64,000 nucleotides of DNA from assembly GCA_037576195.1 (NCBI GenBank), contig CM075104.1, positions 10,370,211 through 10,434,210 of the forward strand, written 5' to 3'. Each line of letters starts with the position of its first letter. Position 1 is the first letter of the stretch. Position numbers and translations under genes: made by a program. This document shows, piece by piece, positions 35,159 to 47,596 of this stretch. The stretch comes from Phytoseiulus persimilis. Lineage: Eukaryota > Arthropoda > Arachnida > Mesostigmata > Phytoseiidae. A model generated the notes under the pieces. The model made no database searches. It saw only the letters and a list, made by a program, of their open reading frames with translations, and had not been told where the DNA came from.

Positions 35159-38100
35159 CTGAAATGAGGAAGAGACGTCGTTCAGATCCCGATACAGAAC
35201 CATCAATCTACTGACCGGAATCGGTCCAGAAACGTTCCAGCGTTCCAGAGCCTCATCGTGACCCGTCAGGATCAGAAGCACGTCGGGCGCAAATTTCAAC
35301 CGAGCTTCCCGGCTTCCTGCTCAGCTCAGATGGGCTGATTCAGGCCCAAATTTTGAAGATAACCTCACGCGTCTGCGTTGCCCCCAGCCGGTGACATTGT
35401 CTTGAAATGAGTTTTCCTCCGTAGTCAAAGTTATACGGCGGCGACAACAATGGGAACCGAGGGCACAATTAGAAAGCAGCAAACAAACACGGCGAAGGTA
35501 ACTGCGGCGTTCCATGCGGTCGACGCGTCGGCCTCAACCACCCCATGCTTAATATCCCAAACATGACAGCAATCTAGAGTTTCAAATGATACAATGATGC
35601 TGCCAACATCTAGCCCTCGTGCGATCGATGTACGGCGCCGATGAAACCGTGTCACGAGCACAGCGCCCCGTACGGAAGCATCGAGCTGGATTTCCGATGA
35701 ATGGACAGAAGAACTTTCCTCTTCCGGGGCCGCCACGGGCGCCTCGCTGGAAGAGGAAAAAAGGGAAATCGAAAGTTTGCCGACGACCGCGCACGCAGAG
35801 CCGCCAGAAAACGCGCACGCGGAAAGAAGCGGCAGATATCGGGGTTCGTCGATGAGCCGCTGAAGCAAGTGGGTCTTCGTTGTGGCCCCATTCCAGATTT
35901 CCAATCCACGGGTGTTCCGTTTCGAAACCGACTGCCGCATGTGTCATCGCTGTACAGCATAGCGTCGACATGGAACGCTCCGACCGCAGATGGAAAACTC
36001 GGTAATCGCATCAGGGAGCCGAGATTGTCGCCAGGGGGAGAAGAAATTGTATCGAGGTAACAACGAACGAAGTCTGAGGTTACAGAACGTCCGGCTCTCA
36101 GTGTCGCGGTTCGCGACCAGTTTCCGAACCGAGTGGGGCGTCGGCATCAAAACTCCTGTCCGAGTTGGTTTCGGATGTGGCCTGGCACGCTCAGAGAATC
36201 GAACGGGCCGGTGTGGACGCTTCGTGCAGGCGCGGATCCCTGTTCGGGCGCGGTGATATTCTCAAGTTGGAACGCCGACGAGCTCGGTCGTCCGGTCTCG
36301 ATACAATTCAAGTGATGCTGCGAATTCCTCGGGCAATGTTCTGTGTGAGGAGGGTCGTTATATTTGGTTGAGAAAATTCGCCGGGGTTCTCACCTCCACC
36401 ATCGTCTCAACAGCAACGGCCGCCACCACCTCGGTCGGCGATGTCGTCGTCGGTGGTGTTGTCGATGCTGTTGTTGGCGTCATCATCATCAACACTACCG
36501 CCTCTACTACTATGAAGTAGCCGTTTGATTCCAGCCACCGAATGCCGGCTTCGGATGTTCGTTTCCCTTCTGGGTCATCCGTCTGGGACTCCGGCTCTTC
36601 GTCTTCGCCTCGTCTTCACTTCGAGAAAGCAGTCAGCTACAGCGAGCTATCCAAGCACCACCGGCCCAGAATAAATCCCCGTTAACAACGTCGGAAGGGA
36701 AGGAATCAAAAAGCGGATTCTCCCGTCGGAGGATTGATCGTTCGGAGCGACCCGTGACTGTCCTACACACTTTCTCTGTACTTTTGCCGTGTGTTGCAGT
36801 CCACGGTGATTGTGCTCGGTCGTGATTCCGTTTCCGTACGAGCACGAAAGGAATCCTTTCTATCTCAATCGGCTGCTCGACGACTTCCGCTTATCACAGC
36901 AGTTCCTCAGGCACTGCACGTCGGCGCTGCGTCCGTAACCTCAACCAACACTTGAGCGCGGCCGGGAACTCTCAAAAGTTGATTCAAAACAGCGCAGTTG
37001 AGCACAAGGGTTCAAGACAGTCGGAACGAAAATAAACTCCGACTGAATGTGTTGGTGCTGAGACGGCATTCCGGTTGGACTAGGTACACAAACAAGATTC
37101 TCTCCACAAACACCCTCAGGTTTCTACCGAGCGGTGCCGCAAATCACTCTCGGACTCGACGGGTACCACCAGTGGCGGTTACTTCTCACCGGCATCGATC
37201 GAGCTCGCCATTTAATGAGAAATCTCGATGAAGCTCAGCTCTAGCCAATTTCCCATATCCGGGGCGGGGGGGGGGCTTCTCGTGCGATCGAGCCAGACCG
37301 GGCTGAGCTCGCAGTGCGCGTCAGCGAGGGACGCCTTCGGGGGATCCGGAGCGGGGTCTCAACCCAACCTCGAAAACGATCGAAGGGAGAGTGAGGAACC
37401 GGACACATCCACTCCGAGCTTCTCCTGCGTGCAATCCACGAAATCTGATCTTACCCCAATCTCGTCCCGGAACGATTCCACGTGTTGCGAGCTCGGCGAA
37501 CCGGACGCGGAATCGCCCACAACACCGCCTGACTTCTTCTCCCCCAGAATACATAGCTGAGACCATGGAGGTTGTTGGCCCGCGAGTCTCCAGAGCCGAA
37601 TCGTCGAATCTCGGGTATATGAAGCAAACGTTCTTCAGAACAGCCGTTTCCACCGAAACCGGTTCGAGCGAAACACCCAGAGGACAATCAGAGAGGGGTC
37701 AGCATTCAACATCTCGAATATTCCATGCAAAGAACGATCTCTTACCTTCTGGGTGACGGCCTTGCTCCCTTGGCCTACTTTCAACGTGATGGTCAACATC
37801 TTCGCTTTGGCACAGTCCTCCGTGGAGCGGACTCACGCACCCCCAACTTTCAGCAGAGAGGAAAATAAGACGAACCGGGGGCTCACAGCACTCGTCCACC
37901 AGCAGAATCCCAGCCTCGAGCTGCGGTCCAAGCTCAGTGGTCAGAACCGAGTGTAGTATCCCAGGAACAAGTGTTAAAATTCTTGACAGCGTCTGCCAGT
38001 AGGTCAGCCGCTGAAGAAGAGTGAAGTCTTATACGACTGCGAAGACAGTTCCTCCTCGCTCATTGAACCCTCTCCTTCGGCTCTCGCCGAAGCTCCAGTC

Positions 38101-41100
38101 GCGCACGTAGGCGTCCATGGTAGGCTATTCTGCCAGGCTCGAAATAGGTGGATTTTGGGCGTCGTCACTCCGACAAGATTCGGCAGCTTCTCAACGACAC
38201 GTGGAATCGCCCAGTACAGCTCTGTCGCAAAAATCCCCCCTAAGAGGCTGCTCCTGGAAAAGGAACCCACAATCAAACGGAAATCCGAAGAAAGCACCGC
38301 GAGGCGACCGAGGACTGACACGGACGTCGGTCAAGGTCGACTCCCGAATGCCATTCTCGTCTTCCCGAGCTGCCTCCGCGGAGGAGATTCCCGCACGTTC
38401 ACCGACGACTCCGTCTCCCGGATTCCGAAGAAATGTCCTCCTCGACGGCTTCAGAGACTGGGCTGGTCACGAGGGTCTCTCGAAGGAGCGCTCAGCTCGC
38501 TTGGATCGGAAGGACTTCCCCCGACTCCTTGGTATACGGCCAAGGAAAAAACCATTGTCAAGCTGCTAGCTTTGTTGTCTTTGGTGATGCCTTGATTTTT
38601 GTCCTTGTCATGTAATGAGGTTCTTATGACCAAGCTAGACACGGGGAGTAGCGAGGCACAGAAACGAACCGGTGAAGATTGCTCCAGGTGTGAAAGACAC
38701 TTAAAATCGCTGCTGGTACAAGCAACCCGTAACCTCTGCTTGAACCATGTAGCCTGCTTTGAAGGCGACGATGTTTCCAGGACGATCCAAAGTTTCTCGA
38801 ATCAAATTGCGGCAACGACATGGATCGATTGCGTGATATGCATCCTGGGGTTTCACGGGATGGGGGAAGTATTTTCACGGATCAGAGGTTCTGTCTCTCT
38901 TCGGACGCGTAAACTCACCTTGCGAACTTCACGCGTAGACCGACCCAAGATGCAGCCGTTCTTGTCCCGTCGGGAGTCACTTTTCGGCTGCAATTTGAGC
39001 TCCGGAAGGTGTTCGCATGGTGCACTCCGCGATAGTCACCGAAAATAATCGGCAAAACCCCTTGACAAAATCGATGATGAAACCCATGCGAGAACGTGCT
39101 CTTCAGTATGAGGAACCGATTGTTCCACTCATCATCGCCGATTCGCTCCGTTAGGCCACAGAAGCAGCGTCGTAGGTTTTCAACTGTCATCAAAGCTCCG
39201 AGACGCCACAGAAGGTCCGGCCCAACCTTCAAAGGAGAGGAGGAAAAGCTCTGGGCACGAGGGAGAGGCGGCCTCTAATGTTCGAGTAGCTTCTTCAACA
39301 GATCGACGGACTGAAGGCGGACAACCGATATTTCGTCAGTCACAAAAGAAACTTCGTAGAGGTCGCTGATGATCCTCGATTTCCCGACCGAGGGTACATC
39401 AAGCGGGTATATCTTTCGCCCGAACCTCGCGGAAAATGCGAGTCAGCGGCGCTCAACGTCCCCCTCGATATTTTCTTCCGAGAGGAGGAAAGTTCGAGCA
39501 GGTGGTTTTTGAGGCTCTTGAGAAGAATTTGCGATGCCGAGCGAGGATCTGACTTGTAAATCTGACTTGATATTGGCACATGAATGTATAGGTCAACCAC
39601 TCGACTCAATGCCACCAAGACAGGGATGTCTTGAAAAGTCGTCCTTTTTTTTCTCGGCTCTCCCTCGAACAGAGATTTTTCGACTCCTGACGTTTAAGAT
39701 CCGTCTGCTTGTCTCTCCAGCCCGTTGCAATCTTCGGATTGTCCCCTCAAAATTTTCCAGTTCGCTCTATGATCTCTCCGCTGGTAACCCATCTGCGTTT
39801 CACGAATCAGCGACAGCTACGGAACTCAGAAGCTACGTGGCTCGGTTGGTACAGCAAGCCCAGCCGGCTCCGGCAGCAACCCGGCCCCGAAGTGAGCTCG
39901 GCCCCGGCCTCAACTTGCCTCCCGCTGAACTCACGAAGGCGGGTTAGATCCGAAAAGTCGAAACCTCAGGTCGCCATTCTAGGAATCCATAAATATCATC
40001 TAGCGGCGACCGAAGTCATTCAGATTGGGGTCCTGCCACCGAGCTATCACGAATTCGCCAGTGATAGAGAGTGTCGGACGTCCAAGCTCCCGACTCCACT
40101 TCGATCCGATCGATTGGTCGATAGATTTCATTCCAACCTCGCGTGTGTATGAAAGATCCCTTTCGTTTCAGGGCTGAATTGTTTTGCATCGGCGCTTGAT
40201 GGGAAATCGCTTTGAATTCTGAGAGTCAGTGGGCTTGAAGAGACAAACACGAAGCCGAAGCAACCCAATCTACAAAGCGGCGCATCTAACCGGAGCTGCT
40301 GCGACGCTCGATGGTTGAGAACGCGCCAGAAAGACGTATTTCTGACGAATTCCCGAGCGAACGTGTCAGTATGACTCACCGCGTTCGCTAGAAGCAGACA
40401 CGGCGACCTGACAGAAACCACGTCACTGGTTTCCCTCCGCGCGATAAGAACTCACGTGGACCATCGAGTTCTCTTTCGTTCGGAGCGGCAATCTTGCTGC
40501 GAGGAGGATCCAAACACCGGTTCAGAGCCAGCCGAGCTCGATTTAGAATCCTTGCTCGGAATGTCTGGCTTCGGAGCTGGGGTTGGGGATGCCTACAGCT
40601 GAGAACAGCTGATTGTGATCTGGTTTCGGAGACGGACATGCTGAACGAAGCCGGTCCCGTCTATTGAGCTGCAGAGGGTTCGAGCTCCGCCAGGGCAGGT
40701 CAAGAAGTCCGAAGCTGTTCCGATCGGCCGCCGCCGGTGGGTGATACTCCGGCACAACGGATCGATACGACCGAGGCTCACTCGGAGAAAAGCAGGTCGC
40801 CGAAGAAGATTCGAGCAACGGGTAACCATTCGTCAAGTGATGCCGTTTTTCTGGAGATCAAGGGGAAAACCGGTCACCTTTACTAAGCGGATAGCTTGAA
40901 ATGCTCAGTGGCGATCAGAATCAAGTGAGGTGACCAGCGGGAAACTCGGTGTATCTCAGCCGGCATGGTGACCGGGCCAACATACTAACCCCAGAAAATG
41001 GTTTTGCCAACATGGAGTAACAGAAAAGAAAAATATCGGAGTCAGAATCAGCGGAGAATATTTAGGGGAGAAGTCAAAAACTAAGCTCCTGAGTGAGAAT

Positions 41101-44100
41101 AATTCCGACGCTTGCCGTGCTCGTTTTTGCTCTGCCGCTCGGAGCGGCGAAGTTCACGCAGCGTAGACGAAACTTCCAGGCGGCGGACGCCCGAACAATT
41201 ATGATAGCTTCCTTCAACGAACGGCCGGATCAGGATCCGGCGGGAGATCTGGGTGTGCGGTGAGCACTTGCGAGCCCGACTCACGCTCCCGCGGACGAGA
41301 AAAGAAAAAAGAACTAGACAGAACAAATTTCAAGCAGCCGCAATTCCCACTTGGCCGCATTCCGCGGATCGAATGTTCAGCAAACGTCTAGACGTCACTA
41401 AAGCGTCTCCGGATTTTGTTTTTCGCGCGAAGACCAGACATGATCGACGAGTCAGAAAAATTAGTCTTCGAAGTGCTCTATGACACTGTGAGTTGCGGTT
41501 CATGCCGTGGCGCAAAACCACGGTGGCGCGGACAGCGAGAACAGCAATTTGCAGCCCAATCGCAAAGATCAAGGTGAGAGCAAACGCGAGTGGGGTTTCC
41601 ATGCGGTTCTGGATGAAGAGCCGACGGGCCAGTGAGGTGCGGCCGTGACTTTGCGGGCTTTGACGACAGCCTTCGGCGTGAATCAAACTCTCGGAGGGAT
41701 TCATCGGAGAAAGCGAAAGACGCCGGATGTGCACACGTCGAAAATAGCTCGGCTGACGCTTGCAGAACTCACTGAACGGTTGCGATGGCGTCAAACTAAG
41801 CGTATAACTAGCGGGCTGGCTGCATTGTCACCTGTCTGGCAGCCAACGTCACTGCTCCGCCATAGGAAAGCAAGTCGTCTCTGTCGGGGGCAATTTATCC
41901 CGGTGTGAATACTGTCGCGCTCAACGCTGAAACTCCTGCATTCGCAGAGACCCGATGAATGTATGCCCTTTCTAGACACTGGACCGAATTGTGCACGTGA
42001 GCGTTTATTCTTCTCGATCGGGCGAGAAATTCAGCGCCCGATACATCACTAGCTCATCGATTGCACCCAAGAGTCGACTACATGGAGCTGGCGAAGACCC
42101 CGTTTCGACACTGAATTTCCCTGCCGAGCATTGAATGACTTCGGCGACAATCACCCTCGAAAGCGCGTCGGGAACGCAGTCTGCGGACATCTGTGAATTC
42201 AGAATTCAAACGTGACTACGCTGATCCGCGTTGCGTTTCGTGGCCGGTCTTTTGAGCCTGGAATTTGAGGAAGAACATAATTCATACTCGCAGCGAAAAC
42301 GGCGATTTCATTCTCAAATTGTTTCCACATGCCAGCCAGCACCTTCAGCGGTCACGCTCACAACTGGCAGAACGTCCGGAAAGGAAGCTCGAAGAAAGCT
42401 TCGCAAGGCAACGCTGCCGCGAAATCGATGTTCGACGGGACAGATCGCTCGGTATCTTCTGGGTCGCAGCCCGGCCACGAAGCCCCCGTAGGAAGCGCTG
42501 TTGCTGTTCGGCCTTCACCCTGTCCGCCGATCCTTCAAGATCGATTGTTGGGGTCATCGGGGCCGGATACGGCGTCATGGAATCACGAGGCTCTGACCAG
42601 CATTCTGGACCCGATGCTCAGAACTCGCGATGGCTTTCGCAGGGTTTTCGCCAAGTTTCCGGAGCGCCTTCCAATGTTTCCAGCGATGTCCCCATTCCGT
42701 CGGCGACCAAACTCGTGTAGTTTAGAGAAAGAGCTCAGAAGACCTGAGATTATGCGCTTCCCAGCATCACCCGAGTTTGTTTCTCGCAGCGACAACGTGG
42801 ATGCTCGCCGCGGTCTTCAAATTTCTATGAATTACCAGTTTGAAAGTTTCCGAAGCGCTCGAACTGGGTCAAAAGCACTGTGGTGTGGGCGCAATTTTCT
42901 GTTCTGTTCTCGGAACACACAATCATATATTGTCATAAACTCTTATTTTGTTGAAATAATGCGCTTGATCATTCAAGCAACGCCAGCCCATGGGCCCGTG
43001 CTCAGCGTTCATGGGGTAAAAATTGTAAACCCGGTGACAAATCATCCGAATTTCCTGCATCGAGGAGAAGGGACGCGAATCTTGCTGTCCCCTTCGATGG
43101 TGACCGAGTGCTTGTTCGGGCCGTCCGTCAGCCAATCGGTCGTCTGGTGATCCGACGACCGCTTTGCCGCTTCCGGATGCCCGAATCGAACTGGATCGAT
43201 CCTGTGCTTTTGAAAAGAGATCGACCAAAGATCTTCGTTGGTTTCCTCGGTTTATTCAACGCCTGAACGCCACAATGGGCGCTCGCTCGTCGTTTCCCGG
43301 TGACTGAGTCATTCCGCGACTCGATCGCTTTTCCCAAGTGACGTGGTGAATGGAAACATCCAGAGACGCTCAGTTTTGACTTTGAGACTTTGTTTTCCTC
43401 AAGAGCCACCGAAGGGCGGATCATGGCTTGAAGGAAATCCCATTACTAGATGAGGCTGTAGTTTTCGGTTGCTCCCATTGTCTAGCCCGATCGTTATGTC
43501 CATCGCGTCGTCATCGCTCTCACGGATCAGAATCGTCAACAACTTGGATTCGCAACGAGATCACACTTTTGACACGGAAATCCTGTCAAAATATTCCCCC
43601 TAGGGGCATGTGGCAAGCGAGGGAGCCTGGAGGCTTGCTTGTTCTTCGGAGAAACCCGGCGATGCGGCTGCCGTTTCATCATGACGGAGTTCGTCTCCTT
43701 GAAGTTTAGATTTGTTGTCGTAGCGGCCAGAACGAGTTTCATGCCACGCTTGCGCAGCTATTCGCAATGGCGAACTTTCCGTCGCAGGGAACAAATTCAT
43801 TCGTGAACTACAACCGAAGCCAAACATCCGGCACTGTAGCCGGGATGATGCAATTGCCAAGGCCTCCGTTCCGAAGAATGGGGTTCGAGGTGAGCGGACT
43901 GCGTAAAACCTGACGCCCAATGTCAACCTCGCCGGCTGTTACTTCTAGTTTACTGGCTATGCACTCGCTGATCGACGATAGCGCACGACAATCCGTCAGT
44001 CACGCAGACGAGAACCTGGATGATCCATCGCTCGCTCGAGGAGCGCAATGGGACACCCCGGATCTGCTTTCTTGGAGCAGGGTATTTTCCGTTCGGGAAA

Positions 44101-44515
44101 GCTCGGCTTAGATTCCACGAGTGGTACCATACGTACGGAAGGAGCTCGGTGGAAGCGATATTCTCGTCAGTCGCAAGACTTCCGAGAGGATGAGATGATC
44201 AATAGTCGATCAGTGTGACACGATCTGCAAAGTGATTTTGCTCGCTGAGCGAGCACGGGATGTGAACGCGGATGCATGCCATCAACAATCTCTAATGCGG
44301 GAATCGGACCGGGATTCAATGAGATGGTGAGTTTCCTCAAACGCGGGCACTCTGGAGGAGCCGTGCCACGGCTATCCTCTTCCAGAATGAACGTCAGACA
44401 ACGTCAACGCGTCAACACGACAGCAAGAGGAGCGAGAAGGAGAGTCGAACTGGTGTTACACAAACCTTCAGAAGCGGAAGATTGATTAGTGAGAAATGTC
44501 TGTGAAAATTGATGA
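35159..44515. other. Gene-free stretch of about 9 kb
   Basis: It includes the presumed promoter and non-coding first exon of the desaturase gene at its left end. The longest unexplained open frame in the stretch is 42329-43150 (+, 273 codons). It has a Ser/Arg-rich composition, no domain I know and no clear splice or promoter context, so I do not call it a gene. An imperfect GTC/GTT/ATC trinucleotide-rich patch lies at 36400-36530. Confidence 0.4.
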
Positions 44516-44522
44516 GTCATCG

Positions 44523-44528
44523 TTTATT
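44523..44528 (-). promoter_or_regulatory. Candidate polyadenylation signal of the calcium-channel-gamma-like gene
   Basis: AATAAA on the minus strand, about 490 bp beyond the stop codon at 45022. I saw no nearer canonical signal. Confidence 0.4.
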
Positions 44529-45021
44529 CGTGTGTGACAGCTGATCGCACCTACTGAGAATCGTAGAAAAAAGTTTACGAAATATACACACAATCATACT
44601 GAATCCGCTGAAAGAAGACAAGGCGTTTTCGCGAAACTCACTAACGCTCCTGCACAACGTCCACAATTTAAAAATCCCTTGCGGCGCCTTCGAACTCCAG
44701 AATCCATCCATTCTTATGACATCATGATTGATTGGCGGGTAACTCAATCGTTGAGGCATCAACGGAATCGAGGGACTCCGTTGTAAGGTCTTCCGGACCA
44801 CGGGCTGTGCACATATCAGAGCGATCTGTTCGATAGAAAATGGACGAGAATCCGGGGATAGCTGCGTTATCGACGGTTTTGTCCGCATCCAAGTTTCTGC
44901 CTGAATCCTCTTGTTGCGGAGGCATAAGCGATGCATCGGTGACCGTGCCGAAAATTCCCATACAGTTTTCAGAAGTCCGTAGCGAGTTGGTTCCCGAGAA
45001 ACGTTCCGGTGAAGAAAATGC

Positions 45022-47596
45022 TTAGCTGAGGGAGAAATCTCGGTCAGCGGCAATATCGAGCTTCCGCTTTCTCGAGTAGATCATAAACATGGCTCCTACG
45101 CCCGCAAAAGTGAGCAAACACATCCACGCGAGGAAGTACGAGATTCCAGAAGACCAGGAAGCGTGCATTGGATGTCGCATGTGGAAATAATCTCGTTCGT
45201 AATTGGCGGTGTTCGATGCGATTTCGATCATGACCAACATGACTCCAGCTGTAACAGAGGGGCCAGAATATGAGTTCATAGGCTAACGAGAGAACGATAT
45301 ATCTAGGAAGGGGGAGGAACAAACCTGTGATGAAATGGACGCCGCCTGCGAGTCTTTTGAACATGTACCGAGGTTGCGTGAATGTGTACATAGAGAACGC
45401 TAATGCCATGAGGATGAGGAGTATGCTTAGAACACAGAAGGCGATTTGCGAGCGAGTGTACTCTGCAAAGGTGAAAATCTGTCAAGACCGGATCACCTGT
45501 CCCCACGTTAGGTTTTCGACTGCTCAAGGGGTTCAGCCATGACGGGTGTTTCCTCTTTCCCAAAAATACTTATACACGAGTTTGGAGTTCGCGGTCTCAC
45601 CCAAAATGGTTCGATCTAGCATGGAGTCTGTGGTGTAGTCCACTTTCTTCGGGTTCACGTAGAAGTACCGGCATTCTTCTGCAAAAGTTCAGTGAGTTAT
45701 CAGCGGAAACCAACGGAGGAAATTATCAATATCTTTTTGTCTTTCCATGTTGAGACGATATGTTACCTTGAACGCCTTCCTGAGAGGGTTTTCCATCATT
45801 CCAGGCGTGTCGTAGGACCGATCGACACATTCGAAATAAGCCCATGTGACCATGGAAATATGTCACCTTCGTGTGATTCATGTAGATGCCATCGGGGCCG
45901 GCGTCAATTGTCACCCAATACGAGGATCCTGCGAGGAACACAACTCGGAACCGCCGTTTCTATCAAAGTCAACGTGTTTCGACAGCATGTTCTATGGAGA
46001 CGACACGATCTCATCGTTCTGACCATACGTCTCATACGAATGGATGCCCTCATGCAACGGGGAGGGGAATAATAGGTTGAGCTGGGAAAATTCTGAGTCG
46101 AGGGAAGGTTTTCACATCGTCACCGGTAGGCAATATCGGCCAGTCCTCGGCGATTCACTTGTCACAGGAAACCGCAGTTGGTCGCTGACCGCTGTGGCCC
46201 GAATCTGGCTCGTTGGAACGTTAGTTTCGAATCTCTGCACTTAAAAATAGGAATCCGAGGACTTGTGTTCGAGCACCCGCCAATAACAGTAAGTTCCCGA
46301 GACCTTCCCGACACCTATGGCAAGGACAGCGAGGGAGATGAGCGTGCGGTGCCCAGAGCTCGGTCTTTGAGCGCGTTGCATCGACAGACCCGTGAACTCT
46401 TTACGCGTGAGAACGCCGCCAAAACCGTCTCCGCGTTCGAAATGGTGACATAGCTCGATAGCAGAATGTCGAAGCAGGGCAATCACCTCGTTCAGAAACT
46501 ATCCACTCCGACGTAGGCTTTTTTTTTATCAGTCCCTTTGAGAAGTCAACTTCGTCTACCATGAGCAAAAATCATGGACTAGCCAAGAAGAAAAATCATG
46601 GCAGACATGACGGACCGCCAATGTTGAGTGTTTTGACTCGAGACATTTTTACAAGTCGGGCTGACCCGCTAGATGTGGCGCCTTCCGCGAGCAGCTATGT
46701 TTAAACAGCGTCTCCAAGCGCGAGTGCCGCTATCGGCTTCTGCCGAGGAACGAAGTCATGCTCCATCAACCCGATTCCAGTTGAACCTTGCGGCGGTGCG
46801 GTGTTTGATGACGAGAATTCACCCCTGATCCCGACGAGTTTCCAAATCCCGGAGTTCAGAACGTCGTGGAATCGCTTAGTGTTCGAACACTAGGCCAGCA
46901 GCACTCGGAGCGCTCTACGGTGAGCGGATGTGTATTCTTCGCGAAACGCAGGACGAGAACCGAAAAGTCGGGACGCGTTTTCCTTTAAATCAGAACATCC
47001 CGACCCTGTCAGCTATTGAATCGGGGTTCGTAGGCTTGGATCGCTGAACGGATCGTCGTCTAGGGAGATCCTAGGTTCTGTTGATTACGTGTGACGTGCC
47101 GTATCTCGAGGTGAGGAAGCTACGAGTGTGTCCACGCATTGTGGCACTCGTGCCCATCAAAAGATGATGAGCTCAGCAAGTCTTGGCAGCCGACCACTTT
47201 CCCAGAGAAGCTTCATCTCTGACTCGAGACGCTTAGCTCGTCATCGGTCAAATTTGACTGACCAGTGTTTGCGTTCCGGAACGAGAACCATATCGCGAAT
47301 AAGGCTCCAATCGTTTCGCCCGTCCACTACGTCAACTCGCGGGCCCAGATGAGGCTTTCATCCTGGAGAGATGAATAGGAACTTGCGAGAGTTCACTACT
47401 CACCTATGGCAATTATCCAGAAAAGTAGGGTGAAACAAGCCGTGAATGTTGCTGCCATTAGATGCCTCCTCTCAGTTATGAGTTCGTCGACGCTGATTGT
47501 TGCGTTCGGATCGAGACCAAAGTCGTCGACCTCTTCCTCGAACCGCTTGATCCTCTTGGACTGTCCTTTCCGGAGAACTTTCTTCCGCGGAGGCAT
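45022..47596 (-). CDS. Four-span claudin/PMP22-superfamily protein, calcium channel gamma (stargazin)-like
   Basis: Exons in transcript order: 47596-47404, 45928-45767, 45678-45601, 45462-45325, 45248-45022; introns 1475, 88, 138 and 76 bp, all phase 1; 265 residues. A basic/acidic cytosolic tail of about 45 residues (MPPRKKVLRKGQSKR onward) precedes TM1 (MAATFTACFTLLFWIIAIG). The first extracellular loop has SSYWV, a glycosylation site NHT, and GLFRMC, the counterpart of the claudin GLW-C motif. A second loop Cys lies in EECRYFYVNP. TM2 follows RSQIAFCVLS, TM3 follows RLAGGVHFITAG, and TM4 is SYFLAWMCLLTFAGVGAMFM before SRKRK. The loop and the KRLAGGVHF helix recall gamma-5/7-type subunits and fly stargazin-like proteins, which modulate calcium channels or trafficking of AMPA-type receptors (family knowledge). 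Another claudin-like membrane role is possible. I see no C-terminal PDZ ligand. Confidence 0.82.
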
